From positions 1 to 64,000 of the forward strand of contig SHXT01000006.1 in the NCBI GenBank assembly GCA_009693175.1: a stretch of 64,000 bases of DNA, given 5' to 3'. Both the position numbers and the translations under genes were made by a program. The stretch is from Candidatus Methylopumilus sp. (GTDB taxonomy: Bacteria > Pseudomonadota > Gammaproteobacteria > Burkholderiales > Methylophilaceae). Below are positions 21,539 through 33,750 of the stretch, one piece after another (within the stretch, counting starts at the first letter, position 1; each line of letters starts with the position of its first letter). The notes below the pieces were generated by a model. That model worked only from the letters and a program-made list of their open reading frames with translations. It was not told the DNA's origin and ran no database searches.

Positions 21539-22309
21539 ATGCAGTTTGCATCTTTAGGCAGTGGAAGCGCTGGCAATTCTTTTATAGTTAAGCAAAACAA
21601 ATCACTTTTAATGGTAGATTGTGGTTTTGCTATTCAAGATATTATATTTCGTTTAGAGCGGCTTCATGAGACCCCCGAAAATCTTACAGGGATTTTATTG
21701 ACCCATGAGCATGAAGATCATGTCAAAGGCGCTTTTAAATTTGCTAATAAATTCAAGATTCCCATATGGCTTTCTTACGGCACTTTCAAAATGTGTGAGA
21801 AATATATAATTAAATCCTATAAAATTGATTTGAATATAATCGATAGTTACAGCGCATTTGAAATACAAGATTTTATAGTTGAGCCCTTTCCTGTACCTCA
21901 TGATGCAAGAGAACCTACTCAATTTACTTTGAATGATGGGAATCATAAATTGGGTATTTTAACTGACACAGGAAGTTCAACACCCCATATTGAAAAAATA
22001 TTACAACATTTAGATGCGCTTATTATTGAGTTTAATCATGATCTCGATTTGCTCGAAAAAAGTGAGTATGCTTATAGTTTAAAAAAAAGAATTAGTGGAA
22101 AATTAGGGCATTTAGATAATCAGACAGCTGCTGAAATTCTAGGAAAAATTCAATACAATAGATTAAAACATCTTGTTGCAGCCCACCTTAGCGAGAAAAA
22201 TAATACTGAAGACTTAGTCAAAGAAGCTATTGTAAAAAAGATAGGATGTGATCGTGATTGGATAAAGATTGCATCTCAAGCCGACGGAACCCCGTGGCAA
22301 ATAATATAA
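21539..22309 (+). CDS. MBL-fold metallohydrolase
   Basis: MQFASLGSGSAGNSFIV and LLTHEHEDHVKGA metal-binding motif. Confidence 0.92.
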   Translation: MQFASLGSGSAGNSFIVKQNKSLLMVDCGFAIQDIIFRLERLHETPENLTGILLTHEHEDHVKGAFKFANKFKIPIWLSYGTFKMCEKYIIKSYKIDLNIIDSYSAFEIQDFIVEPFPVPHDAREPTQFTLNDGNHKLGILTDTGSSTPHIEKILQHLDALIIEFNHDLDLLEKSEYAYSLKKRISGKLGHLDNQTAAEILGKIQYNRLKHLVAAHLSEKNNTEDLVKEAIVKKIGCDRDWIKIASQADGTPWQII

Positions 22310-22337
22310 AAAAGCCGGTTTTCAAACGGCTTTTTTA
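22307..22337. terminator. Intrinsic terminator after MBL-fold gene
   Basis: AAAAAAGCCGgttttcaaaCGGCTTTTTT hairpin between convergent genes. Confidence 0.85.
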
Positions 22338-22366
22338 TTCATATACATATAATAATTAATTGTCTA

Positions 22367-22498
22367 TTATTTAGCTTCAGCTGGAGCAGCATCAGCTGCT
22401 GCTGGAGCAGCATCAGCTGCTGGAGCAGCCTCTTCTTTATTGCCGCAAGCAGTTAAACCAAGAGCTAATAATAAAGCTATAAGTAGTGAACGTGTCAT
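22367..22498 (-). CDS. Small Ala/Pro-rich putative lipoprotein (43 aa)
   Basis: Read by eye on the minus strand: MTRSLLIALLLALGLTACGNKEEAAPAADAAPAAADAAPAEAK*; lipobox LTAC; shorter than the ORF track cutoff. Confidence 0.75.
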   Translation of the reverse strand: MTRSLLIALLLALGLTACGNKEEAAPAADAAPAAADAAPAEAK

Positions 22499-22580
22499 TT
22501 TTAATCCTTAAAATTAATATTGAATTTGGGCTAATAAATATCTCCCTGATTAACATTCTACAATAAAAATAGTAAGTTTG

Positions 22581-23729
22581 TTAAATAAAATCAATAAATC
22601 CAGAGAGATATAAAGGTAATAAGATTATCCCTAAAGCGTTTAAATCTTTTTTATTTAAAGTGGGTTCTAAGGAGATTTCTCTATCATTTGCAAGCTGCTT
22701 TAAAAATATGACATATTTTTTATGGACTTTGATATATTCGCCATTCACATAAAAATTACTTTTTATAAAAAGCATTCTAGTTTTTGGATTTAATTTTAGC
22801 GTTTCGCTAATAAGATACTTTTTAAAATTTGCAAAGCTTAGTGGCTTAGGAGCCTGAAAAATTCTGTTTTCTATCGGCTCAGAAAGAAATTGACCAATAA
22901 ATGTATTTACTGAGGCCGTATCCCAGCGTAAGCGATCAACTATTTTTTGAATCACTTTAGCCATATTTGAGTTAATTTCGGCAGGATTTTTTTGAAGACT
23001 TAAATGAGGGTCTTTGTAAATTTCATTTACATTTGTAATTAATTGATCTTGAATGAAGTCTAAAAATTTAGATTGAATTTCAAATGTACCAGGCGCTCTA
23101 AACCCAATAGAATAAGTAAGGCAGTCATTACTTAGGGAAATACCCCAATGGCCTACATTTGGCGGCAAATAAAGCATATCACCCGGTTTAAGTAACCATG
23201 TATTTTTGGACTTAAAATTACTAATTATTTTAATAGGGGATTTCTTATCTAAAGTAATTTTTTTTTGATTACTAATTTTCCATTCTCTTAAACCTTTTGC
23301 CTGAAATAAAAATACGTCATAGGAATCGTAGTGAGGGCCAACACTACCTTTTTTTGTAGCATAACTAATCATCAAATCATCAAGACGTGCGTAAGGAATA
23401 AATTTAAAAAGATTTAGAAACGATTCAGCAAAGGGAAGATAATGATTAATATTTTGCACAAGGATCGTCCAAGGTGTATTTGTTTCTTTAAGCAGATCTG
23501 ATTTTTTAAAAGGACCATGCTTAACTTGCCAAATACCTTGCTTATATTCGATAAGGCGTGATATCGCTTCTTCATCTTGGGCTATTCTAAAAAGATCTTT
23601 TTCTGTGATTGGAGATACAAAATTTTCAATTGCATTTTTAATCAGCAGTGGTTTTTTTTGCCAAAAGTTTTTCAAAAAACTATTGGCTGATATTTTTCCT
23701 AGAATATGAGTTTTACGATTTAATCGCAT
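22581..23729 (-). CDS. JmjC/cupin 2-oxoglutarate oxygenase, ribosomal protein uL16 arginine hydroxylase-like (RoxA/YcfD family)
   Basis: FWQKKPLLIKNAI; GSVGPHYDSYDVFLFQAKGLREWKI (HxD facial triad); LKPGDMLYLPPNVGHWGIS. Confidence 0.85.
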   Translation of the reverse strand: MRLNRKTHILGKISANSFLKNFWQKKPLLIKNAIENFVSPITEKDLFRIAQDEEAISRLIEYKQGIWQVKHGPFKKSDLLKETNTPWTILVQNINHYLPFAESFLNLFKFIPYARLDDLMISYATKKGSVGPHYDSYDVFLFQAKGLREWKISNQKKITLDKKSPIKIISNFKSKNTWLLKPGDMLYLPPNVGHWGISLSNDCLTYSIGFRAPGTFEIQSKFLDFIQDQLITNVNEIYKDPHLSLQKNPAEINSNMAKVIQKIVDRLRWDTASVNTFIGQFLSEPIENRIFQAPKPLSFANFKKYLISETLKLNPKTRMLFIKSNFYVNGEYIKVHKKYVIFLKQLANDREISLEPTLNKKDLNALGIILLPLYLSGFIDFI

Positions 23730-23774
23730 AATTTTATTAAGTCTTATAACTTCCTAAGTTAAAATACTATTGTT

Positions 23775-24788
23775 ATGAGCTACCAATTGATTCGTTCACT
23801 ATTATTTAAGTTTGATGCGGAATTTTCGCATGACTTAACCCTTAAGGCACTATCTCTTTCTAATAAAATTGGTTTATTGTCTTTATTAAAAGCCCCTAAT
23901 ACTTCGAAGTTAAGAACCGTGATGGGCATTTCTTTTCAAAATCCGGTGGGTCTAGCTGCAGGGCTTGATAAAAATGCAAGTCATATTGATGCATTAGGTA
24001 AATTGGGTTTTGGGTTTATTGAAATTGGAACAATTACTCCAAGGCCTCAATTAGGCAATCCAAGGCCAAGATTATTTAGATTGCCTAAGGCTCAAGGTAT
24101 TATCAATCGGTTTGGTTTTAACAATGTAGGCGTCGATGCCGCAGTTGAAAATATTATATTAAGTAAATATAAAGGCGTCCTTGGAATAAACATTGGCAAA
24201 AATTTTGATACACCCATAGAAAAAGCAGTGGATGATTATCTTTTATGTATGAAAAAGGTATACCAATATTCAAATTATATTGCGATTAATATTTCTTCGC
24301 CCAATACAAAAAATTTAAGAGATCTCCAAGAGAAAAAAGCACTTAGTGGTTTGTTGGCCCGACTTAAAGAGGAGCAAACAAAGCTCGCTGATTACTATGG
24401 GCGCTACGTACCAATTGCCTTAAAAATTTCACCTGATTTAACAGATAAACATCTAGATGCAATATCAAAAATCATGATTAAAAGTAAAATTGATGGGATT
24501 ATAGCAACTAACACTACCATTAGTAGAGATTCAGTAAGTGATCTCTTTCATGGAAGAGAGATTGGAGGGATGTCGGGCAAGCCTCTATTTAAATTATCCA
24601 ATTCAATTATTCGTGAGCTTCATTTAAGATTTCAAGGTGAAATCCCGATCATTGGTGTAGGTGGTATATTTTCCGGAGAAGACGCCTTAGAGAAAATTGA
24701 AGCTGGCGCCGAGCTCGTCCAAATTTATTCAGGGCTTATATACCAAGGAAGAAAGCTTATTCTAGACGCTTGTAGCTCTATTGGTTAG
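23775..24788 (+). CDS. pyrD: Dihydroorotate dehydrogenase (quinone), class 2
   Basis: NPVGLAAGLDKNASHIDALGKLGFGFIEIGTITPRPQ; INISSPNTKNLRDLQ; GVGGIFSGEDALEKIEAGAELVQIYSG. Confidence 0.98.
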   Translation: MSYQLIRSLLFKFDAEFSHDLTLKALSLSNKIGLLSLLKAPNTSKLRTVMGISFQNPVGLAAGLDKNASHIDALGKLGFGFIEIGTITPRPQLGNPRPRLFRLPKAQGIINRFGFNNVGVDAAVENIILSKYKGVLGINIGKNFDTPIEKAVDDYLLCMKKVYQYSNYIAINISSPNTKNLRDLQEKKALSGLLARLKEEQTKLADYYGRYVPIALKISPDLTDKHLDAISKIMIKSKIDGIIATNTTISRDSVSDLFHGREIGGMSGKPLFKLSNSIIRELHLRFQGEIPIIGVGGIFSGEDALEKIEAGAELVQIYSGLIYQGRKLILDACSSIG

Positions 24789-24793
24789 TTGAC

Positions 24794-25390
24794 TTGAATA
24801 AACTAAAATTATTTACTTACAGACGTTGTCCTTATGCTATTCGATCCAGGCTTGCTTTATATCAGGCAGGTATCGATTATGAACCTATAGAAATTTCACT
24901 GAAAGATAAGCCCAGCGATTTTTTGGTTTTAAGTCAAAAAGGTACCGTCCCTGTATTACTTCAGTCAGATGGAAAATTTATAGAAGAGAGTTTAGAAATT
25001 ATGTTATGGGCTCTTAATATAAATGATCCAGATCATTGGATTTTAAAAGATGGAGATGTGAGTCAAAAACTTATACTTGAAAACGATTTTAATTTCAAAA
25101 AAAATTTGGACAGATATAAATATGCTGATCGTTTTCCAGGGAATTCAAAAGAATATTATCGCTCTCAATGTGAAATATTTTTGAATTTATTAAATGCAAA
25201 GCTAGAGTTAAAAAAATATTTAATGGAAGATAAAATTAGTCTTGCTGATATAGCAATTTTCCCATTTGTAAGACAGTTTTTTTTGGTAGATGAAAATTGG
25301 TTTTTGAATTGCAAATACGATGTATTAAAAAAATGGTTACATAGCTTTATAGATAGCCAGATATTTAAAGAGGTAATGAAAAAAAATTAA
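24794..25390 (+). CDS. Glutathione S-transferase-like protein
   Basis: KLFTYRRCPYAIRSRLALYQAGI with CPYA thioredoxin-fold motif; KGTVPVLLQSDGKFIEESLEIMLW. Confidence 0.85.
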   Translation: MNKLKLFTYRRCPYAIRSRLALYQAGIDYEPIEISLKDKPSDFLVLSQKGTVPVLLQSDGKFIEESLEIMLWALNINDPDHWILKDGDVSQKLILENDFNFKKNLDRYKYADRFPGNSKEYYRSQCEIFLNLLNAKLELKKYLMEDKISLADIAIFPFVRQFFLVDENWFLNCKYDVLKKWLHSFIDSQIFKEVMKKN

Positions 25391-27654
25391 GATTCTTGTA
25401 GTGCTACTTTATTTTCTTTTTCAAAAATTAATTTTACTTTATCGGAGTCATCAACATCAATAATGACATTGCCGCCATTGGTTAATTTGCCAAATAAGAG
25501 CTCATCAGCCAGCGCTTTCCGAATAGTGTCTTGAATGAGTCTTGCCATAGGTCTTGCACCCATAGTTGGATCAAATCCATTCTTAGCCAAATATGATTTA
25601 AGTGCTCCAGTAAATGTAGCGTCTACCTTTTTTTCATGTAATTGATCTTCAAGTTGCATTAAAAATTTGTCTACAACTTTTAGAATGACATCATGATTTA
25701 ATGCTGAAAATGACACAGTAGCATCAAGCCTATTCCTAAATTCTGGTGTAAATAATCGTTTGATTTCAGCTTGTTCATCACCTGCTTTTTTAGATTGTGT
25801 AAATCCCATAGAAGTTTTTGAGATAGATTCTGCACCAGCATTTGTAGTCATAATGAGAGTGACATTTCTAAAATCTGTTTTTCTTCCATTGCTATCTGTT
25901 AAGGATCCGTGATCCATAACTTGCAGGAGAATATTAAAAATATCTGGATGAGCTTTTTCAATCTCATCAAGAAGAAGCACACAATAAGGTTGTTTATTTA
26001 CAGCCTCGGTCATTAATCCGCCTTGCTCAAAACCGACATATCCCGGCGGTGCACCGATAAGTCTAGAGACAGCATGTCTCTCCATATATTCACTCATATC
26101 AATACGAACGAGCTCAATACCTAAAATATAAGCAAGCTGACGAGCAACTTCTGTTTTTCCAACGCCGGTTGGGCCACTAAAGAGAAAATTTCCAATAGGT
26201 TTATTTGGTAATCCTAATCCACTTCTTGTCATTTTAATGGCACTGGCTAAGTTCTCAATTGCTTTGTCTTGGCCAAAAATAACAGCTTTAAGATCGCGCT
26301 CAAGATTCTTAAGAACATGTCGATCATCATTAGAAATACTTTTAGGAGGTATTTTGGCAATTTGAGCAACAATCTCTTCTATCTCTTTATTTGTAATAAC
26401 CTTTTTTTGTTTATTTTTAGGAAGTATTCTTTGTGCCGCTCCAGCCTCGTCGATCACATCGATGGCTTTATCAGGCAGTTTCCTGTCGTTAATATATTTT
26501 GCAGACAACTCTGCCGCGCTATTAATTGCAGCAATAGAATATTTAACATTGTGGTGTTTTTCAAATCTTGTTTTAAGGCCTTTAAGGATATTAATCGTAT
26601 CGAGAATGCTTGGCTCATCGACATCAATTTTTTGAAATCTTCTTGTAAGGGCATGATCTTTTTCAAAAACTGTTCTATATTCTTGATATGTTGTAGCACC
26701 TATACATTTAATAGCACCATTAGCAAGCGCTGGTTTTAGTAAATTTGACGCATCAAGCGTTCCGCCGCTTGCTGAGCCAGCACCAATCAGTGTATGAATT
26801 TCATCAATAAACAAGATAGCATCTTTATGTTCATTGAGTTGTTTCATTACAGCTTTAAGTCTTTGCTCAAAATCACCACGATATTTAGTTCCCGCTAATA
26901 ACGTTCCCATATCAAGTGAAAATATTGTGGTGCCTTCTAAAATTTGAGGCACTTCTTTATCTACAATTCTTTTTGCTAAACCTTCGGCAATAGCTGTTTT
27001 TCCAACACCAGCTTCGCCCACTAAGAGAGGGTTATTTTTTCTTCTTCTACAAAGTGTTTGAATAACACGTTTAATTTCAGAATCTCTTCCAATAAGAGGG
27101 TCAATTTTTCCAGCTAACACCATTTTATTAAGATTAATAGTGTAGCTTTCTAGTGCTTTAGTACTGGGGGATTCTTGATCACCCTCTTGTTCGATAGATA
27201 CTTTATTTGAATCGCCCTCAGTCAACTTAGAGACTCCATGAGCAATAAAGTTAACAACATCAAGGCGTGTTACACCTTGTTGATGAAGAAAATAAACGGC
27301 ATGTGAATCTTTTTCGCCATAAATAGCCACTAAAACATTAGCACCATTTACCTCTTTTTTCCCAGAAGACTGCACATGAAGCATTGCTCTTTGAATGACT
27401 CTTTGAAATCCAAGGGTAGGCTGAGTATCAACATTGTCTTCACCAGAAATTGTGGGTGTATGATCATCAATATATTGAGTTAATTCATTTCTTAGTATTT
27501 CAATATTTGAGCCGCAGGCTTTTAAAACTTCTGCTGCAGAAGGGTTGTCTAGCATAGCAAGAAGTAAATGTTCGACCGTAATAAGCTCATGACGCTTTTG
27601 TCTTGCATCCATAAATGCCATATGCAAACTTACTTCAAGTTCTTGAGCTATCAT
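25387..27654 (-). CDS. clpA: ATP-dependent Clp protease ATP-binding subunit ClpA
   Basis: Two Walker A motifs ([30 protein letters not shown]) and Clp N-domain; clpS is immediately upstream. Confidence 0.98.
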   Translation of the reverse strand: MIAQELEVSLHMAFMDARQKRHELITVEHLLLAMLDNPSAAEVLKACGSNIEILRNELTQYIDDHTPTISGEDNVDTQPTLGFQRVIQRAMLHVQSSGKKEVNGANVLVAIYGEKDSHAVYFLHQQGVTRLDVVNFIAHGVSKLTEGDSNKVSIEQEGDQESPSTKALESYTINLNKMVLAGKIDPLIGRDSEIKRVIQTLCRRRKNNPLLVGEAGVGKTAIAEGLAKRIVDKEVPQILEGTTIFSLDMGTLLAGTKYRGDFEQRLKAVMKQLNEHKDAILFIDEIHTLIGAGSASGGTLDASNLLKPALANGAIKCIGATTYQEYRTVFEKDHALTRRFQKIDVDEPSILDTINILKGLKTRFEKHHNVKYSIAAINSAAELSAKYINDRKLPDKAIDVIDEAGAAQRILPKNKQKKVITNKEIEEIVAQIAKIPPKSISNDDRHVLKNLERDLKAVIFGQDKAIENLASAIKMTRSGLGLPNKPIGNFLFSGPTGVGKTEVARQLAYILGIELVRIDMSEYMERHAVSRLIGAPPGYVGFEQGGLMTEAVNKQPYCVLLLDEIEKAHPDIFNILLQVMDHGSLTDSNGRKTDFRNVTLIMTTNAGAESISKTSMGFTQSKKAGDEQAEIKRLFTPEFRNRLDATVSFSALNHDVILKVVDKFLMQLEDQLHEKKVDATFTGALKSYLAKNGFDPTMGARPMARLIQDTIRKALADELLFGKLTNGGNVIIDVDDSDKVKLIFEKENKVALQES

Positions 27655-27663
27655 AATTTAAAT

Positions 27664-27978
27664 TTATTCAATTCTTTCAATAATGCATTGTAATGGATGT
27701 TGATGTTCCTTTGCATAGTTTACCACTTGATTCATTTTTGTTTCAGCAATATCTATAGGAAAGATACCACATACTCCTAAGCCCTCTGTATGTATTTTTA
27801 ACATTATACGAGTAGCCTCATCAAAACTTTTATTAAAAATACGCTGAATTGTATTAACAACAAATTCCATAGGAGTAAAGTCATCATTAAGTATGATAAC
27901 TTTGTAAATACTTGGAAGTTTTGTCTTAGTTTTTTTTGGACTAAGCTTTATGTCATCAGTTGCATTTATTTTTGGCAT
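27664..27978 (-). CDS. clpS: ATP-dependent Clp protease adaptor ClpS
   Basis: YKVIILNDDFTPMEFVVNTIQRIFNKSFDEATRIMLKIHTEGLGVCGIFPIDIAETK. Confidence 0.97.
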   Translation of the reverse strand: MPKINATDDIKLSPKKTKTKLPSIYKVIILNDDFTPMEFVVNTIQRIFNKSFDEATRIMLKIHTEGLGVCGIFPIDIAETKMNQVVNYAKEHQHPLQCIIERIE

Positions 27979-28056
27979 TAGCTAAACTCTTTTGAATATT
28001 GTGATTAAAAAAAATAAAAACTCAAGTAATTCTTTAGAATAATTTATAAATATTTA

Positions 28057-29331
28057 TTATAGAGGATAGATTTTTATGCTTTTGACAATTCGATCATAAG
28101 ACTGAAGTATCTCTAATGTATAATTTGTTATTTTAAAGCTTGTATTTGGTTCTGGGATATCTTCAAAGTATTCCAACACTAGACCATTAAGTGTTTTTGG
28201 ACCATCAGTTGGAAAATTAAGGTTAAGTTTTTTATTGAGAGCTCTAATAGTGACACTTCCATCTACAATCCATCCGCCGTCATCATCTTGGCTAAATTTT
28301 GAGGATCTTGACAAAAAATCTAAATTAAATTCACCTACAATCTCTTCGAGAATATCTTCAAGACTTAATAAGCCTATAAATTCACCATGCTCATTCACAA
28401 TAAGACCAATTCTTTCTTGCTTATCTTGAAAGTGCTTCATTTGTGTGTATAAAGGGGTACCTGAAGGTATAAAGTAAGGCTCTGAAATTAATATTTGCAA
28501 ATCACTTTTTGTAATTTTATTTAAAGAATCATGCGCATTAAGTTGCTTAATAATTTTTTGTGTATTAAGAAGACCTAATATACTTTCTGGTGAATTTGTT
28601 TTTACTAATATTCTGCTGTGCTGCATGGTAAGTAATTTTTGGATAATTTCTTCATTGGATAGATCAAAATCGATTGATTCCACGAAAGTATGAGGAATCA
28701 TAATGTCATCTACAGTAATTCTTTCAAGCTCAAATAAATTGAGTAATATTTTTCGATGCTGGTTTGGGATAAATTGGCCAGCTTCTGAAATAATACTTCT
28801 AAGCTCGTCCATTGATATTGCATGAAGATTATTACTGAAATCTATTTTTACATTAAAAATTTTGACAAAACTCAATACAAAAAAGTTAACTAGAATAACA
28901 ATCGGGTATAAAATTTTTAAAAGTGGATAGAGGATGTAGCTACAAAAAAAAGCAAATCTCTCTGGTTTTGATGCAGCAATAACTTTAGGAGACACTTCTC
29001 CAAAAATAAGAATTAAAAAAGTTGTCACTAAAGTGCCTGCCATGAGTACTAATTGACCTTCGCCGTATAGACGAACGGTAATAATGGTTACAAGCATTGC
29101 GGAGGCTGCATTTGCAAATTCTTTACATAATAAAATGACGCCCAATAATTTATCGGTAGAAGATAAGAGTTTGTGAGTTAATTTTGCTGCGTAATTACCT
29201 TGATTTACTAAATGCTTTAATCGATAACGATTCAACGTCATTAAGCTTGTTTCTGCAAGAGAGAAAAAAGCTGATATAGCAATTAAAACTATAAGAATTA
29301 AAAATTGGTAGCTAAGGGAAAGAGTGTTCAA
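28057..29331 (-). CDS. CNNM/CorC-type transporter with DUF21 and CBS domains (HlyC/CorC family)
   Basis: ISAFFSLAETSLMTLNRYRLKHLV; ITVDDIMIPH; VNEHGEFIGLLSLEDILEEIVGEF. Confidence 0.92.
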   Translation of the reverse strand: MNTLSLSYQFLILIVLIAISAFFSLAETSLMTLNRYRLKHLVNQGNYAAKLTHKLLSSTDKLLGVILLCKEFANAASAMLVTIITVRLYGEGQLVLMAGTLVTTFLILIFGEVSPKVIAASKPERFAFFCSYILYPLLKILYPIVILVNFFVLSFVKIFNVKIDFSNNLHAISMDELRSIISEAGQFIPNQHRKILLNLFELERITVDDIMIPHTFVESIDFDLSNEEIIQKLLTMQHSRILVKTNSPESILGLLNTQKIIKQLNAHDSLNKITKSDLQILISEPYFIPSGTPLYTQMKHFQDKQERIGLIVNEHGEFIGLLSLEDILEEIVGEFNLDFLSRSSKFSQDDDGGWIVDGSVTIRALNKKLNLNFPTDGPKTLNGLVLEYFEDIPEPNTSFKITNYTLEILQSYDRIVKSIKIYPL

Positions 29332-29344
29332 AGTCTAAAGAAAC

Positions 29345-30283
29345 TTAAGGATTAATTTCTTGTTGTTGGTTTTCTTTTAATTGGTCTTGAACAAGGTTAC
29401 GTTGTGATACGCCTAGCCACATTGCCACTGGACACGCTACCAGTACTGAGGAATAAATTCCGAATAAAATACCAATAGTTAATGCAAGCGAGAAATTATG
29501 AAGTGTCTCCCCGCCAAAAAATAACATTGAACACACCATAGTTTGAGTCATAAGGTGGGTAATTACAGTTCGTGACATTGTTCTTGTGATTGCGTTGTCA
29601 ATAACTTCTACTACACTTGCTTTTCTCATCTTTTTGAAATTTTCTCGAACCCGATCAAAAACAACAACTGACTCATTTACAGAATAACCCAAAACAGCAA
29701 GAATAGCAGCGAGCACTGTAAGATTAAATTCCCATTGAAAAAATGCAAAGAATCCTAAAATGATAATAACGTCATGCATATTTGCAATAATAGCTGCAAC
29801 AGCAAAGCGCCATTCAAATCTTAATGCGAGGTAAGCGACAATACCAAAACATACTAGCAATAATGCAAGGGCACCATTTGCATAAAGTTCTTCACCAACT
29901 TGAGATCCAACAGATTCGACCCTTTGTATTTTTGTTTCTTTATCATCTGCAATAAGTGTAGCCGATACCTTCTCTGATAATTGAGCTATTGATAGATCTC
30001 GTCTTATTGGAAGTCTTATTAGCACATCTTTACTTGTGCCAAAATTTTGAACTGTAGCATCTTTAAGTTCAACTCTATCCATCGCTTGACGAATTTTATC
30101 AATGTCTGCAGGATGACTATAACTTATTTCCATAAGTGTACCGCCAGTAAAATCTACTCCAAAATTAAGGCCTTTGGTAATGAGAAATATAATTGCAAGA
30201 ATAAATGTAATGAGTGAAATGGTCGTAGTTAACCGACCGTAGCTCATAAAAGGGATATCTTTTTTTATTCTAAATAATTCCAT
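29345..30283 (-). CDS. secF: Protein translocase subunit SecF
   Basis: LNFGVDFTGGTLMEI; LGYSVNESVVVFDRVREN. Confidence 0.98.
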   Translation of the reverse strand: MELFRIKKDIPFMSYGRLTTTISLITFILAIIFLITKGLNFGVDFTGGTLMEISYSHPADIDKIRQAMDRVELKDATVQNFGTSKDVLIRLPIRRDLSIAQLSEKVSATLIADDKETKIQRVESVGSQVGEELYANGALALLLVCFGIVAYLALRFEWRFAVAAIIANMHDVIIILGFFAFFQWEFNLTVLAAILAVLGYSVNESVVVFDRVRENFKKMRKASVVEVIDNAITRTMSRTVITHLMTQTMVCSMLFFGGETLHNFSLALTIGILFGIYSSVLVACPVAMWLGVSQRNLVQDQLKENQQQEINP

Positions 30284-30285
30284 AT

Positions 30286-32139
30286 TTATTCTTTACTTGG
30301 TTTGTATATTTGTCCAATTGACAATTTATCAATTTTTCTTCGATAACCATAAATGATATTTACAAGCGCTCTTGAAACCAAAATAGCACTAAACATCGAT
30401 GTTAAGATACCTAAGACATGAACTACAGCAAAACCTTTTATAGGCCCAGTACCGAACATAAAGAGTGCTAGACCAGCAATAAGTGTTGTGACATTTGAAT
30501 CTAAAATCGTATCAAAAGCCCGATCATAGCCAGAGTGAATACTTGCTTGAGGGGTATTCCCATTTCTGAGCTCTTCTCTAATTCTTTCATTAATAAGAAC
30601 ATTTGAATCAATTGCCATACCAAGTGCCAATGCAATAGCTGCAAGACCTGGTAGCGTAAGTGTTGCTTGAATGATTGATAATAAAGCTACTAATAATAGT
30701 AAATTGATAGCAAGTGCAAAAATTGAGACGCCACCAAAAACCATATAATATAAAGCCATCATTACTGATATGGCGGCAAATCCCCATAAGGTAGAGTGTA
30801 TACCTCGTTTAATATTTTCTTCACCCATACTTGGACCCACTGTGCGCTCTTCAATGATTTGCATAGGGGCCGCTAAAGCGCCTGCCCTTAATAAAAGTGA
30901 TATATCGGTGGCTTCTTGAGGGCTATTCATCCCAGAAATTTGAACACGTCCACCACCAATTTCTTGTTGAATAACAGGTGCTGTGACAACTTCCGTTTGA
31001 CCTTTTTCAATAAGTAGCATTGCAAGACGCTTACCTACATTTTCTCGTGTCACTTGTTTAAAAATATTAGAGCCTCTTCCATCAAGCGTGACATGAACTA
31101 CAGATCTTCCTGATTCTTGATCAACTCCAGGGCCTGCATCTGTAATTCTATCGCCCGTAAGTAATACATTTTTCTTAACAAGAATTGGTCTACCATCTCT
31201 GTCTTTAAAAAGGTCATCTCCAAAGGGGATATTTCCTTTCTGCGCATTTTCTAAAGTTGCCATGTCTATTTTATCTTCATCTACCAATCTAATTTCTAAC
31301 GTTGCTGTTCTTCCAAGAATTTCTTTTGCTTTTGCTGTGTCCTGAACACCCGGGAGTTGAACTACAATGCGATCAAGGCCTTGTTGCTGAATAATAGGCT
31401 CTGCAACGCCTAATTCATTAATTCGGTTATGTAGTGTTTGTAGATTTTGTTTGAGTGCAAATTCTTGAATTTTTTTCTTTTTAATTTCACTCATACCAAC
31501 ATCAAGTGTTTTATCTTTTCCTGATGACGCCTCATCTACCATTAAGTCTGGATAATTAATTTTAATAAGTTTTTTAGCTTTCTCTAGCTCCTCTTGATTA
31601 TCGAATTGGAGTTTTACGAGTTCATTTGATCTTGATATACCTATGTAAGAAATACGTTCTTTTCTAAGCGCCATACGGAAATCATTTAAATAACCCTCAG
31701 CAGCTTTCTCAGCAGCAGCTTTCATATCAACTTGGAGAAGAAAATGAACGCCACCTCTTAAGTCCAAACCCAGGTACATTGGAATTGCACCAATTTTAGA
31801 TAACCATGTTGGTGATTTAGAGACCAGATTAAGTGCAATGACGTAATTACTGCCCAGAGCATTTTGTAAAATATCTTTAGCTTTGACTTGATTATCAGGG
31901 CTGCTAAATTTAATTTTAATGCCATTAGTTTCTTGCATAATGCCGTCAAAAGAAAGATTGGCTTCTTTTAAACTGCTTTCAATCGTCCCTAAAATAGCTA
32001 AATCTAGCTTATTTGATGTTTTAGTTGGCATTATCTGAACGGCTGGAGACTCTCCAAAGAAATTAGGAACTGAATAAATAAGACCAATAAAAATTGCGAA
32101 TAAAACTAGGCCATATTTCCATTTTGGATATTGATTCAT
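30286..32139 (-). CDS. secD: Protein translocase subunit SecD
   Basis: YLGLDLRGGVHFLLQVD; LALGMAIDSNVLINERIREELR. Confidence 0.98.
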   Translation of the reverse strand: MNQYPKWKYGLVLFAIFIGLIYSVPNFFGESPAVQIMPTKTSNKLDLAILGTIESSLKEANLSFDGIMQETNGIKIKFSSPDNQVKAKDILQNALGSNYVIALNLVSKSPTWLSKIGAIPMYLGLDLRGGVHFLLQVDMKAAAEKAAEGYLNDFRMALRKERISYIGISRSNELVKLQFDNQEELEKAKKLIKINYPDLMVDEASSGKDKTLDVGMSEIKKKKIQEFALKQNLQTLHNRINELGVAEPIIQQQGLDRIVVQLPGVQDTAKAKEILGRTATLEIRLVDEDKIDMATLENAQKGNIPFGDDLFKDRDGRPILVKKNVLLTGDRITDAGPGVDQESGRSVVHVTLDGRGSNIFKQVTRENVGKRLAMLLIEKGQTEVVTAPVIQQEIGGGRVQISGMNSPQEATDISLLLRAGALAAPMQIIEERTVGPSMGEENIKRGIHSTLWGFAAISVMMALYYMVFGGVSIFALAINLLLLVALLSIIQATLTLPGLAAIALALGMAIDSNVLINERIREELRNGNTPQASIHSGYDRAFDTILDSNVTTLIAGLALFMFGTGPIKGFAVVHVLGILTSMFSAILVSRALVNIIYGYRRKIDKLSIGQIYKPSKE

Positions 32140-32164
32140 TATTTTAAAAATAGTAACTTTAGAA

Positions 32165-32482
32165 TTAGATCGATTTTATTGTGCCTTTAGGCAACAAAGT
32201 TTGTATAGATTGTTTTTGAATATAAATTTGAGTACTAGTTGCAATTTCTACAGTCACAAATTGATCTTTAATTTTAACAACCTTCCCAAGTACGCCGCCA
32301 TTTGTCAAAATTTCGTCGTCTTTTTTAAGTGAATCAATCATAAGTTTATGCGCTTTCGCTTGTTTCATTTGCGGGCGAATTAACATGAAGTAAAAAAGTA
32401 TAAAAATGACAATAAATGGTAAAAAACTCATGAGATCAGTTGGTGCAGCATCGGTAGCAGCATATGCTTGATTTATAAACAT
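32165..32482 (-). CDS. yajC: Preprotein translocase subunit YajC
   Basis: FILFYFMLIRPQMKQAKAHKLMIDSLKKDDEILTNGGVLGKVV. Confidence 0.96.
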   Translation of the reverse strand: MFINQAYAATDAAPTDLMSFLPFIVIFILFYFMLIRPQMKQAKAHKLMIDSLKKDDEILTNGGVLGKVVKIKDQFVTVEIATSTQIYIQKQSIQTLLPKGTIKSI

Positions 32483-32536
32483 TTATATTTCCTGTGGACA
32501 ATTATTTCTAAAGCGTAATTTTAACACAGTGCACAT

Positions 32537-33643
<1,107 letters not shown>

Positions 33644-33750
33644 CTAAATATTAATTCGCTGTTCGGTAAGTCAATGAGTATAAATTAGAATTAAAGAAAT
33701 TGTTAAAGCTTTGTTATACTAAAAGATTGAGTTTTTATTGAAATTTACAC

